From a virus: DNA of 64,000 nt. The notes under the pieces were generated by a model, which saw nothing but the letters and a program-made list of their open reading frames with translations, was not told the origin of the DNA and ran no database searches. Both the position numbers and the translations under genes were made by a program. This document shows, one piece after another, positions 22,367-30,199 of this stretch (position 1 is its first letter; each line of letters opens with the position of its first letter). The DNA is taken from positions 45,594 through 109,593 of IMG/VR virus record IMGVR_UViG_3300020411_000371. The stretch is one strand, 5' to 3'.

Positions 22367-23479
22367 CTAGTAGTTCAAAATACCAGTAGTTAGTACTTGT
22401 TCTTTCATTTGTTTGAATCTTGGTCTAGCAAGAAATTCTTGAAACCATTTCTGGTATCCTATTTTTGCTCCTTGATTCTGTTTGTGATGTAATCCTTCCT
22501 CTACTGCTACGTCTAACCAGTATGTGAAAAATGGCACTCCCTGAGCAAATCCATCCATCTTACCTCTATCAGGTATGTAAACAGTTCCACCAAATCCAGG
22601 TTGTTTGTTCTCTCTTTGTATCCATCCAGTAGCATTTAATCTTCCTTTTGTTGACATTGAGATCGTAACAATATCACCAAACTCATCCTCTACTTTCTCA
22701 TTAATTAGTTTCATAATATGTTCTATGTTAGCATGAAATGTTCCTCTCCTAGTGTGAAGTAGAAATAATGATGTGATGAACGTTTGATCGAAATGCTTAT
22801 TGATACCAGTTTCATTTAATAGGTTATCAACTGCAATAATTTCATCTTTATATTGCATGATCGCATTTTGCATCTTAGTCCTACGATATTCACTCTGAGT
22901 TATAGTATCGTCATTTGTCTCTGTCCATAATCCCTTGATACCATAATTATCTGGGTCATCATATTGACATAAGTATGATAATGCTGTGACATATTGTCCT
23001 TCTTGAAACTTCTTAGTTTTCAAGTTCATACCTAGTGACTTCTGACATCCTGTAACAACTTCTGCTGCGACCTCTGCTGCTGTAGGATTATCAAATGTCC
23101 AGTATGTTCTCCTTAGTTTTATTAAACTATCTTCAAGATACATCACACATAATACATTTTCGGGTATTCTATCTGTTTTCCCTGATTCCCACAAATATGA
23201 TCTAGTGTTAGCATCAAGTCTCCAAATAGTACCTGCACTATATTTTGTGCCATCTTCCCACTCATCATCCTTAGTTAATTTACCTAATCCAACTATATGA
23301 TGTGTAGGAAATAATTTCCTTAAGTGATCTATTACACTTTTCTTAGTTGCTCTTTGTTTTGTATTGCGTTGAGTTATCCACTCTGGGTACGCTAAAAAAT
23401 CACTAGTTTTCTGTAAACTAATGACTACGTTTGGAATACCTGGTAAACTATACCATACTCCCACCTCTAATGGTGTCAT
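22367..23479 (-). CDS. Possible ParB/sulfiredoxin-fold protein in the methyltransferase island
   Basis: 370 residues. Around residues 85-115 is IWRLDANTRSYLWESGKTDR followed by a VLCVMYLED strand, a pattern like the DGNHR box of ParB/Srx domains, in which a short phosphate-binding turn precedes a helix. A TYWTFDNPTAAEVAAEV segment follows, then a helical C-terminus. ParB-like proteins can bind or cut DNA or use CTP. The gene sits between two methyltransferases and is joined to the second by a 29-residue bridging ORF, so a DNA-modification or restriction role is plausible but unproven. Confidence 0.5.
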   Translation of the reverse strand: MTPLEVGVWYSLPGIPNVVISLQKTSDFLAYPEWITQRNTKQRATKKSVIDHLRKLFPTHHIVGLGKLTKDDEWEDGTKYSAGTIWRLDANTRSYLWESGKTDRIPENVLCVMYLEDSLIKLRRTYWTFDNPTAAEVAAEVVTGCQKSLGMNLKTKKFQEGQYVTALSYLCQYDDPDNYGIKGLWTETNDDTITQSEYRRTKMQNAIMQYKDEIIAVDNLLNETGINKHFDQTFITSLFLLHTRRGTFHANIEHIMKLINEKVEDEFGDIVTISMSTKGRLNATGWIQRENKQPGFGGTVYIPDRGKMDGFAQGVPFFTYWLDVAVEEGLHHKQNQGAKIGYQKWFQEFLARPRFKQMKEQVLTTGILNY

Positions 23480-23565
23480 GTCTTTTCTCCGTTGTTATAC
23501 GTTTTGCAATCTTGCTCGACTGGTGTGTCTCCACTAAAATTGCTTTGTTCATTATTATATATCAT
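23476..23565 (-). CDS. Bridging micro-ORF, 29 residues
   Basis: ATG 23563-23565 overlaps the stop of the methyltransferase and its TGA (23476-23478) overlaps the start of the ParB-like gene, both as ATGA. Such exact double coupling suggests it is translated. Composition polar; function unknown. Confidence 0.45.
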   Translation of the reverse strand: MIYNNEQSNFSGDTPVEQDCKTYNNGEKT

Positions 23566-24347
23566 CTTAATAAACTTTTCAACCCACCTTCTACTCTTTG
23601 TTTAGAATACTTAACATACTCTGGGTCAATATCATAACCAATATAATCCCATCCTAAGTTAACTGATGCTACTGCTGTAGTTCCAGTTCCCATAAATGGG
23701 TCAAGTACAATACCATTATTGATACCAGTTAATAGTAAACAATCTTCTACTAACTTAACTGGAAAAATAGCGGGGTGGTTACCTTTCTCTAGTTTACTTT
23801 GTCTAGTCTCATAAGGTATGAACCATGTATTACCTTTATCTCTAAGGTTAGGTTTATTCTCCTTAGTATTATTACCTCTGATATTTGCTTCATAGTATTC
23901 ATACTTAACACCAACTGCAAGTCTATCAATTTCTACCTTACCATCTTTTGTAAAATGAAATAGATGCTCCCATGTAGGGCATAAGAATCTCTTACTATTG
24001 ATAGGTTTAAAATGTCCATGTGTCTTATCAGTATGAATACTTTTAACCCATGTAATATGATTCTGTAAGATATAATTATCTCTTAGTTTACAGCATACAT
24101 CTATACCTACAGTAGGATTGACATTTGAGTATCCCATGTTAACAAATAGATGACCTTCATCTTTAAGTACACGTTTACACTCTGCAAATACATCACCTAA
24201 CCACGATAGATACTGGTCTAGTGGTTTAGTATCATTATACTTACTGTATTTGATATTCAAATTGTATGGTGGAGAAGTAACTATAGCATCAACTGATTTA
24301 TCATCTAGTTTCTGCATACCTTCTATGCAATCACCCAAATAAAACAT
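23562..24347 (-). CDS. DNA methyltransferase of a PvuII-like restriction-modification pair
   Basis: 261 residues with TSPPYNLNIKYSKYND (about 29-44) as catalytic motif IV and DPFMGTGTTAVASVN near residue 220 as S-adenosylmethionine motif I: beta-class N4-cytosine/N6-adenine methylase. The TSPPY core and the size fit N4C enzymes like M.PvuII. The start overlaps the end of the endonuclease-like gene by 17 nt, so both are made from one message. It presumably methylates the site cut by its neighbour. Exact base and site unknown. Confidence 0.88.
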   Translation of the reverse strand: MFYLGDCIEGMQKLDDKSVDAIVTSPPYNLNIKYSKYNDTKPLDQYLSWLGDVFAECKRVLKDEGHLFVNMGYSNVNPTVGIDVCCKLRDNYILQNHITWVKSIHTDKTHGHFKPINSKRFLCPTWEHLFHFTKDGKVEIDRLAVGVKYEYYEANIRGNNTKENKPNLRDKGNTWFIPYETRQSKLEKGNHPAIFPVKLVEDCLLLTGINNGIVLDPFMGTGTTAVASVNLGWDYIGYDIDPEYVKYSKQRVEGGLKSLLR

Positions 24348-24780
24348 TTCTATCTTTGAATGGAATTGAACCTTTTGTATATTGTGTCAAGTCAGAACCT
24401 TTTACAAATCTAACTTGAACTTTTGGAAACTCTACTACATCTGTAAATATGTAAATCATATTCTCTGCGTGTTCCCATAACTCTTTCTCATCAACCTTTC
24501 TACCCATACCTAACATACCACTTGGGCAAAATTTTGCTCCACCTCTGGTAAAACATTTTGCATCATACTTGACTCCATCTGTGTCAACGTGGTCATATCC
24601 CTTACCATCTTCAAATGTAAGATTAGGAAACCACTCTTCTAATTGAATCTCAAGAAATCCTGATGCTCTTCTACCATCTGTAAATAACTTATTTACTTTC
24701 TCCTGTGATAGTGTGCCAAATGTAGCATTACAAGTATAAGTATATGTTTTGTTGAGTTCGATTTGAGGTCTGAGTTTCAT
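24331..24780 (-). CDS. PD-(D/E)XK restriction endonuclease, PvuII-like
   Basis: 149 residues, near the 157 of PvuII. Residues 61-76 (GYDHVDTDGVKYDAKC) line up with the PvuII active site as I remember it: Gly-x-Asp-x-Val-Asp-x-x-Gly-x-x-Tyr-acid-x-Lys. That gives Asp63, Asp73 and Lys75 as candidate catalytic residues with the same ten-residue spacing as Asp58/Glu68/Lys70 of PvuII. The gene is first in the unit, ahead of its methyltransferase. It could cut host or competing phage DNA. Identification rests on motif spacing and context; an alignment is needed. Confidence 0.7.
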   Translation of the reverse strand: MKLRPQIELNKTYTYTCNATFGTLSQEKVNKLFTDGRRASGFLEIQLEEWFPNLTFEDGKGYDHVDTDGVKYDAKCFTRGGAKFCPSGMLGMGRKVDEKELWEHAENMIYIFTDVVEFPKVQVRFVKGSDLTQYTKGSIPFKDRNVLFG

Positions 24781-24831
24781 TGATCTCTTTAACTATGATA
24801 CTAGTATAACATACTATTGCTAGTATGTCAC

Positions 24832-25452
24832 TTATATGGTCACTTCTCCAAGTGTCATAGCTTTTCTCTGCATCTTAAAATTACCTGCAAATGTTATCCT
24901 TAGTTCCTCTCTCATGTTAGGTGATACAAAATGAGGATAGTTAGTTGGAAACATAATAATATCTCCTTGCTCTATCTCTAACTGTGTCACTTCATCACCT
25001 GGTACATTCATAATATAATCTAATCCGCTTGATCTATATTCTGTCCATGATGAATCAAAGAAATGAAACTGTGACCCATCACACCTATGAAAATAAACCA
25101 TAGCAATATTATAATCAGGATGACAATGGTTATGAACCTCTTGAAAATCTCCCTCTGTATATTTGTTGACCCATACGTTATCGCATACTAACTCTGTCTC
25201 CCAATATGTTTCTATCTCACTAAGAAACTTATTTTGATATGGTATTAGTATATTGAGGAAATCTTCCCAAATAGGATTTCCGTCACTCTTTCTATCTGTA
25301 GATGTTACTCTACATAATTTCTGCCAATCTTTAGGTATGCCAAAACCATCCCCATCATTATAGATGTCAGCAAACATATCTTCTATCTTTTGCTGATCTA
25401 TTTCTGTGAGTCTATCTTGAAAATACCATTTAGGATTGAAGTGTTTAATCAT
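24832..25452 (-). CDS. 2OG-Fe(II) oxygenase-like protein
   Basis: 206 residues. EVHNHCHPDYNIAMVYFH (about 105-122) offers His107/His109/His111 as metal ligands, IIMFPTNYPHFVSP supplies the distal His174, and Arg185 in RITFAGNF could hold 2-oxoglutarate. The jelly-roll pattern matches phage oxygenases of the TIGR02466 type. It heads a string of small genes leading down from 25.4 kb. A promoter-like TATACT lies just downstream of its stop for the endonuclease unit. Substrate unknown. Confidence 0.75.
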   Translation of the reverse strand: MIKHFNPKWYFQDRLTEIDQQKIEDMFADIYNDGDGFGIPKDWQKLCRVTSTDRKSDGNPIWEDFLNILIPYQNKFLSEIETYWETELVCDNVWVNKYTEGDFQEVHNHCHPDYNIAMVYFHRCDGSQFHFFDSSWTEYRSSGLDYIMNVPGDEVTQLEIEQGDIIMFPTNYPHFVSPNMREELRITFAGNFKMQRKAMTLGEVTI

Positions 25453-25622
25453 TCCTCTATTTCAAAATACCATTTTATGTGTTTGATATAATCAAATGTA
25501 CTACCTATGTCTTTATCACAATTCATAGCATACTTACGATCACATAAAAAATTTCTCAACTCTTCAATAGAGTTGAAACATCCTTGATGTCTTTCGTCAG
25601 TATCATACAAATGATATTTCAT
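25449..25622 (-). CDS. Hypothetical protein, 57 residues
   Basis: ATG 25620-25622, TGA 25449-25451 in an ATGA overlap with the oxygenase-like gene. Similar in feel to the 25994 product (GCFN...IEELRNF compared with GCFNELIEIRDN), so they may share a motif. Unknown role. Confidence 0.55.
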   Translation of the reverse strand: MKYHLYDTDERHQGCFNSIEELRNFLCDRKYAMNCDKDIGSTFDYIKHIKWYFEIEE

Positions 25623-25804
25623 AATGAATCCATGTCTTTTCCATGTTTTGAACGTTTACCTTCTTGAGTTTTATTTCTGACTATAATACAGTTGTTTTTA
25701 TAGTCAGGAACGAAATCTAGAATATCGTCATTATCCCACATGAGTTCTTCATATAGCATATTGAGTTTTTCCATGTCTTGATACAAGTCAGTCGGTTCAT
25801 CCAT
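25619..25804 (-). CDS. Hypothetical protein, 61 residues
   Basis: Acidic N-terminus with MEKLNMLYEELMWDNDDILD, then a basic end. ATGA-type coupling on both sides. Not recognised. Confidence 0.55.
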   Translation of the reverse strand: MDEPTDLYQDMEKLNMLYEELMWDNDDILDFVPDYKNNCIIVRNKTQEGKRSKHGKDMDSL

Positions 25805-25997
25805 GTTTGTATAGTTCCTTTAAATGTAAGTTGTTTGCAATTTCATCAACTTGTTTCATTCTATCATGATATTCTTTAGACGAAATAGTTTTATCCCTAA
25901 AATATTGTTTTTGTAGGGAACAAACATACATTACTAATGAGTCTTTCACAATCAATTTTTGTTCAGTAGTTAGAATTGCTGAATTTAACCCGATCAT
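25797..25997 (-). CDS. Hypothetical protein, 66 residues
   Basis: A helical protein (LTTEQKLIVKDSLVMYVCSL) of unknown function, overlapping both neighbours by 4-8 nt. Confidence 0.55.
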   Translation of the reverse strand: MIGLNSAILTTEQKLIVKDSLVMYVCSLQKQYFRDKTISSKEYHDRMKQVDEIANNLHLKELYKHG

Positions 25998-26194
25998 TTC
26001 CTGAGTGTTTTACTGTACTCTATAATGTTATCACGAATTTCAATTAATTCATTGAAACACCCTTGATTATAAGCACATCCACGCAAATGGGGGTCTGGTT
26101 TAAGTAAAGACTCAATAAACAAATCGAGTCCCCGATTGAACTTGACGTTTTCATCTTCGCCATGCTCAATAGAATTTTGATCTTTTGATGCCAT
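25994..26194 (-). CDS. Hypothetical protein, 66 residues
   Basis: Two cysteines in LRGCAYNQGCFNELIEIRDN. The last part recalls the 25449 product. It adjoins the acidic 44-residue gene by one base. Unknown. Confidence 0.55.
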   Translation of the reverse strand: MASKDQNSIEHGEDENVKFNRGLDLFIESLLKPDPHLRGCAYNQGCFNELIEIRDNIIEYSKTLRK

Positions 26195-26328
26195 TAATCT
26201 TGAGTGGTATAATCTATGTCCATGAGTCCATAACTCATGTCATCATAGTCTAGTCCATCATCAAAATCATCTTCATCCAAGGTCTCGTCTTTCTTTGTAT
26301 TCGTATTTTCTTTCGACTTTTTTGCCAT
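26194..26328 (-). CDS. Small acidic protein, 44 residues, nested with upstream gene
   Basis: The ATG at 26326-26328 follows an AAGAGGAT site and begins MAKKSKENTNTKKDE. The rest is very acidic (DEDDFDDGLDYDDMSYG), the composition of DNA-mimic or inhibitor proteins. Its first 56 nt overlap the 3' end of the next gene in a different frame. Confidence 0.5.
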   Translation of the reverse strand: MAKKSKENTNTKKDETLDEDDFDDGLDYDDMSYGLMDIDYTTQD

Positions 26329-26440
26329 AAGAATCCTCTTTAGAATAACGTTTACTTCCTTTAGCACGTTTGTCTCTGAGTGATTTACCATAACTGTTGT
26401 TACCGTACTCACTACCGCCTCGTCTAAAAGTTTTGCCCAT
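26273..26440 (-). CDS. Small basic protein, 55 residues
   Basis: ATG 26438-26440, TGA 26273-26275. Begins MGKTFRRGGSEYGNNSYGKS and is rich in Arg, Lys, Gly and Ser, a type of small basic protein I have seen repeatedly in cyanomyoviruses. Possible nucleic-acid binder. It overlaps the acidic gene by 56 nt out of frame, an unusual basic/acidic pair. Confidence 0.55.
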   Translation of the reverse strand: MGKTFRRGGSEYGNNSYGKSLRDKRAKGSKRYSKEDSYGKKVERKYEYKERRDLG

Positions 26441-26473
26441 GTTTAAAAAAATGAATTTAACTTTGAACTACAT

Positions 26474-26502
26474 TTTATATAGTAGCATAATACGACTGTT
26501 AA
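26474..26502 (-). promoter_or_regulatory. Sigma70-like promoter
   Basis: Minus strand TTAACA (26497-26502), 17 nt, TATAAA (26474-26479), 34 nt upstream of the basic 55-residue gene. Confidence 0.5.
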
Positions 26503-26517
26503 GTCGAGTATGCTGTG

Positions 26518-26763
26518 TTATTCGATACCAATATCAACATTGTCACGAATGTTATCACGATAAATGGTTTCTGGTTCTCCTGTCTTGATGTTAGGGATGA
26601 TATGGTCATCACTAAACTTACAAGTGAGTTCTTCAAAACAAAATCCAACTCCATGTAGAAAATCCTCTACTTTCTCTACGGTATCCCCTAGAAATTCTGA
26701 GTCAAATGTTTTGGTTGTTACTGTGCCATCTTGGTCTGTGGCAGTTAGAATAAATGAGGGCAT
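26518..26763 (-). CDS. Hypothetical protein, 81 residues
   Basis: Begins MPSFILTATDQDGTVTTKTF, a beta-rich start, then a helix (GDTVEKVEDFLHGVGFCFEE). A small ubiquitin-like or ferredoxin-like fold is possible but not shown. It has its own promoter and stands between the small-gene string and the oxygenase cluster. Confidence 0.6.
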   Translation of the reverse strand: MPSFILTATDQDGTVTTKTFDSEFLGDTVEKVEDFLHGVGFCFEELTCKFSDDHIIPNIKTGEPETIYRDNIRDNVDIGIE

Positions 26764-26785
26764 AATAGTATATGTGGACTCATAT

Positions 26786-26813
26786 ATTCTATCACATATT
26801 TTTTTTATTGCAA
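26786..26813 (-). promoter_or_regulatory. Sigma70-like promoter
   Basis: Minus strand TTGCAA (26808-26813), 16 nt, TAGAAT (26786-26791), 23 nt before the 81-residue gene. Confidence 0.5.
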
Positions 26814-26823
26814 CATTGAGTGG

Positions 26824-27354
26824 TCAGTTTGGTGGTTGGCACAAACTCGATCTTTTATCCCACTTGTAATCCTGATACAAACCTGATCTATCAACATACA
26901 TGAGAAATACTTGTATGTGTCTTGTACCTTGATATGGTTCTCTCCAATGGGGATAGTCTATGCCTTTGTATATGCATATATCACCCACATCCAATTCTAT
27001 TTCTATAGTATGTCCTTCACGCTCAAAGAATATAGGGAAATTACATTGCTTTTCTAAACAGCACGTTACACCATACTCTCCACTTGGTCGATCTGTATGT
27101 CTCTCTAACTCTGATCCATGTCCATATATCCTACCGTATGAGTATGTTGGATGTAATTTCTTACCAGTTTTATTTTCTATTTCTGGTTGCATCCATAACA
27201 ATAAACTCTCTAAGAATACTGGTGAATAATATCCAAATGCATTATTGATAGTTGGGTCTGGTGGGTTGCCCATACTCACTCTCATGAGTTCCATACTATT
27301 ACATAACACCTCGCACGTTTGTTTATTAATGACTTGTTTGACTACGTTTATCAT
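26824..27354 (-). CDS. 2OG-Fe(II) oxygenase, cluster member 1 (HxD...H)
   Basis: 176 residues from ATG 27352-27354, which overlaps the preceding TGA by ATGA; the longer in-frame start is less likely. His86-Thr-Asp88 (ERHTDRPSGEY) and distal His136 (DYPHWREPYQG) are the iron triad. The start of the active-site strand, LHPTYSYGRIYGHGSELERH, is typical of prolyl-hydroxylase-like oxygenases. It is the last gene of the oxygenase string. Substrate unknown. Confidence 0.82.
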   Translation of the reverse strand: MINVVKQVINKQTCEVLCNSMELMRVSMGNPPDPTINNAFGYYSPVFLESLLLWMQPEIENKTGKKLHPTYSYGRIYGHGSELERHTDRPSGEYGVTCCLEKQCNFPIFFEREGHTIEIELDVGDICIYKGIDYPHWREPYQGTRHIQVFLMYVDRSGLYQDYKWDKRSSLCQPPN

Positions 27355-27935
27355 GAGAAATTCATATTGAGTACACATCTAAATGGATTAGTTGTAGTGA
27401 ATGAACTAGCATGAAACCTTACACCATCAAACATGACTAGTCTGCCTTTCTTAGGTGATACTCTTTGTTTAATTGTCCACTTGTTTTCATTTGTTATTCT
27501 ATATGATTCTTCTTCTGTAAACTCTGTTAGTTTTTGGTCAAAGAAAAATGTATCACCATCACAATCATGAACATAATATATTGCTGACCAATGTGGTGTG
27601 TAATTGTCAGTATGTGGTGCATGATGTAATAGTTTAGACTGCTTATTACCTAGCATGAAATTAAATCTTAGTCTTTCTAATACATTCCATTTAATACCAG
27701 TTGCTTCAGTAATACTTAATACCATAGGATATATTAATGGAAATCTAGGTGATACAGGTTTTTGAACTTCATATAACATATGAATGAACCCATCTACATT
27801 GCCTTCATGTTCATCTTCGTTAGTTACAATTCCCTTTCTAAAATGTAATGGGAAATCTTTTTCATTAACTATTTGTTCTATGTGATCTGCATAATCTTTT
27901 GTTATGAAATCATCTACAACTATAATATCATTCAT
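27351..27935 (-). CDS. 2OG-Fe(II) oxygenase, cluster member 2
   Basis: 194 residues. His108-Thr-Asp110 in APHTDNYTPHWSAIYYVHD, distal His175 in DGVRFHASS, and Arg186 in FRCVLNMNF as the 2-oxoglutarate anchor. The phrase VSPKKGRLVMFDG before the distal His is shared with members 4 and 12, which suggests recent duplication. It couples to both neighbours by ATGA. Complete triad, so probably an active hydroxylase. Confidence 0.85.
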   Translation of the reverse strand: MNDIIVVDDFITKDYADHIEQIVNEKDFPLHFRKGIVTNEDEHEGNVDGFIHMLYEVQKPVSPRFPLIYPMVLSITEATGIKWNVLERLRFNFMLGNKQSKLLHHAPHTDNYTPHWSAIYYVHDCDGDTFFFDQKLTEFTEEESYRITNENKWTIKQRVSPKKGRLVMFDGVRFHASSFTTTNPFRCVLNMNFS

Positions 27936-28534
27936 ATCACTCTCCCAAAAAATACTAGAGTCAATCGAGATGTCTCTTTATTATGTCCAAAGAATCTACC
28001 TGCACTATGCCATCTAGTTGAGTCAGATATAACACAACGATTCCATCTATTTTCTGCAAGCATACTAGGTACCCATCTTGAATTGACTTTATCTCTTACA
28101 TCTTCATTCTGTCCTATATTATCATTTACATCATCACAATATTCTTTACTATGGTCTCCATCATTTGATGTATCTCTATCATCATAAAATGTAGTTCCAC
28201 AATCTTGTTTAGGTTTATCGTTGTTTAAATATACAATCCCTGCTACATTCCATTTAGGGTCATCATTATGAACCCATCCTCTTTTATATGTCTCATCTAT
28301 TAACTGAAATGTTGCTTCTAAATGTTGAAATCCTTTATAATTTCTAGGTATATAATTTAATAGTTTATCATGAAATGTATTGAAAAAATTTATATCCAAT
28401 TCATCTAAAAACTTAGTGCGAATACCTGGCCAATTACCTCTATCACCTTTAAAAAACTCTTGCTGTAATGCAAAGTTTCTTACAAGTGTTGGTGTCTCAA
28501 AAAAGTTATCTACTACTGTTAATGGTAGTCTCAT
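27932..28534 (-). CDS. 2OG-Fe(II) oxygenase-like protein (DUF6445-like), cluster member 3
   Basis: 200 residues. His89-Asn-Asp91 (GWVHNDDPKWNVAGIVYL) and distal His176 (DSTRWHSAGRFFG) with Arg190 in SRLTLVFFG. The N-terminus (VVDNFFETPTLVRNFALQQEF) resembles DUF6445 proteins of bacterial modification clusters. An inserted acidic region between the strands (residues 110-150) is long. Coupled by 4-nt overlaps. Confidence 0.75.
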   Translation of the reverse strand: MRLPLTVVDNFFETPTLVRNFALQQEFFKGDRGNWPGIRTKFLDELDINFFNTFHDKLLNYIPRNYKGFQHLEATFQLIDETYKRGWVHNDDPKWNVAGIVYLNNDKPKQDCGTTFYDDRDTSNDGDHSKEYCDDVNDNIGQNEDVRDKVNSRWVPSMLAENRWNRCVISDSTRWHSAGRFFGHNKETSRLTLVFFGRVI

Positions 28535-29049
28535 CTTGTGGAAAAATTATATGTTAGAACAATCCTAGTTGTATGTTCTTTAGGGCATGAACTTGCATGA
28601 GGAAACTTTCCATCAAATACAAAAAACCTTCCCTTCTTAGGTGATACCTTTGTTACTATGTCATCATCCCATACCAACGTATCACCATCACTATTATTCA
28701 AATAGTACAGTCCTACTTTATGTTCAAAGTTAAAATCAATATGCTTATTGTTATGTTCTTGGTCACAATTAGCCAGCAAACATCCTAATCTCATTCTATG
28801 TAATGCACCTAACTTTTGATTTGTTCTATACAAATATTCATTGAGTGGAGCCATGAACATATCTTCCTGACCTGATCTCTTCTGTCCATTGACTAGAACG
28901 TGAGCAAATCCTGGTGTGTTATGTCCTTCTCCCTCTTCAACGTAAGTTACATCAGGCATAAAATGCCAATCAAAACTTAAATCAGTTACCTTACTTAAAA
29001 GGAAATCTTGATGAGATTCTGGAATAATATTTTCAATAGTTTGAATCAT
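28531..29049 (-). CDS. 2OG-Fe(II) oxygenase, cluster member 4
   Basis: 172 residues. His103-Ile-Asp105 (NKHIDFNFEHKVGLYYL), the VSPKKGRFFVFDG phrase shared with member 2, distal His151 (FPHASS) and Arg162 (TRIVLTYNF). All catalytic positions are present. The N-terminal half differs from member 2, so only the catalytic core is duplicated. Confidence 0.83.
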   Translation of the reverse strand: MIQTIENIIPESHQDFLLSKVTDLSFDWHFMPDVTYVEEGEGHNTPGFAHVLVNGQKRSGQEDMFMAPLNEYLYRTNQKLGALHRMRLGCLLANCDQEHNNKHIDFNFEHKVGLYYLNNSDGDTLVWDDDIVTKVSPKKGRFFVFDGKFPHASSCPKEHTTRIVLTYNFSTR

Positions 29050-29627
29050 TTTCTAATTTGTATGTTGAAAGCAATGGATACTCTGTCTGTATTATCTATA
29101 CAGGTATCAACTGAGTGAGGTAACCAACCAGGAAATACAAACATCCTACCAGTTTTAGGTTTATATCTAACTACATCACCTGTTAATGGTGTATGATTTA
29201 TTATTTCTGTATCAGTAGTTTTCATATATTGTTTATCAAAATCTTTATAAAAAATAAGATCGCCACTATTCTCATTTGCTTGAACATAATATACACCTGA
29301 TAAGAATGAACCATGATGTATATGTATTTGATTTGAGTGACCTTGATTATTAATATTGCACCATAAATTATCTACATCAAATGCAGTATATGGATTTAAT
29401 CCCATGTCTTGTTTAACTTGATCTGCTATTTGAATTGCTACTTCACATAATGGTGGTACATGAGTTGAGGGAAATACATTTGACTGCCATCCACCATAAT
29501 TACTAATCTCTCTCCCTTCTGGATTATCAGTTTTTTTATTATATACTATATCTTTTAGATATTCATTATTGAGATTAGTATCTGTCCACCATACTGGTGT
29601 AGGGAAATATAAATCTAGATTAATCAT
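29046..29627 (-). CDS. 2OG-Fe(II) oxygenase-like, TIGR02466 type, cluster member 5
   Basis: 193 residues opening with LYFPTPVWW, the usual TIGR02466 start. His102 and His104/105 (QIHIHHGSFLSGVYYV) and distal His171 (FPGWLPHSVD), then Arg182 in DRVSIAFNIQ. A classical member of this phage-rich family. ATGA coupling on both sides. Confidence 0.85.
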   Translation of the reverse strand: MINLDLYFPTPVWWTDTNLNNEYLKDIVYNKKTDNPEGREISNYGGWQSNVFPSTHVPPLCEVAIQIADQVKQDMGLNPYTAFDVDNLWCNINNQGHSNQIHIHHGSFLSGVYYVQANENSGDLIFYKDFDKQYMKTTDTEIINHTPLTGDVVRYKPKTGRMFVFPGWLPHSVDTCIDNTDRVSIAFNIQIRK

Positions 29628-30199
29628 AATACTATTGGTATAAAACTAAAGTTACCAGTAACTAATTCATTGGTTTGTATATCAAATCCAAATGTAATTC
29701 TTTTATCTGTATAATCTTCTAATACATCAACATAATGAGGTCTGCTACCAACACCAATATAAACTTGATATGGACTATTCTTTATTCTATATAATTCTTT
29801 TCCATTAATCTTATCTTGAAATACAGTATCAGTCTTTTGAGGTGTTAATGAGAAATAACCATGATAAGGGAAATCATGTGAATGAGATTTCAATACTTGA
29901 TCTTTATCATGTATGTTCATCCACATCTGCATCCATACATTATCTTTTGGTATATTATTTACTTCAAAATAATCTTTAATACATTTTACAATAGCAAGAT
30001 ATAAATTGTATGTGTCCTTATTACATGATGCTATACTAAAAAAATTATAGAGATAATAGAAACCAGTATCATGTGTTTTATCATCAAATAAATGTTCAAA
30101 CTTTGCCTTTGACATATCGACATATTGAACTAATTTATCATGATCTATATCACAATGAATAGGGTCAATTTCATATAATTTGTAATCGTTATTTACCAT
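29624..30199 (-). CDS. Oxygenase-like jelly-roll protein, cluster member 6 (divergent)
   Basis: 191 residues. KSHSHDFPYHGYFSL (about 104-118) supplies His106, His108 and Asp109. His155 in GSRPHYVDV and Arg167 in KRITFGFDI are in the places expected for the distal ligand and co-substrate anchor. The rest diverges, so this could be a cupin-type or inactive member. Context within the coupled string supports membership. Confidence 0.6.
   Translation of the reverse strand: MVNNDYKLYEIDPIHCDIDHDKLVQYVDMSKAKFEHLFDDKTHDTGFYYLYNFFSIASCNKDTYNLYLAIVKCIKDYFEVNNIPKDNVWMQMWMNIHDKDQVLKSHSHDFPYHGYFSLTPQKTDTVFQDKINGKELYRIKNSPYQVYIGVGSRPHYVDVLEDYTDKRITFGFDIQTNELVTGNFSFIPIVL

Noticed and set aside
24780-24831. 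A tenth copy of the early promoter module before the endonuclease gene
   Set aside because: It has a GTGACATA-like half and a TATACT box, but the gap is about 15 nt, not 29, so it does not fit the module.
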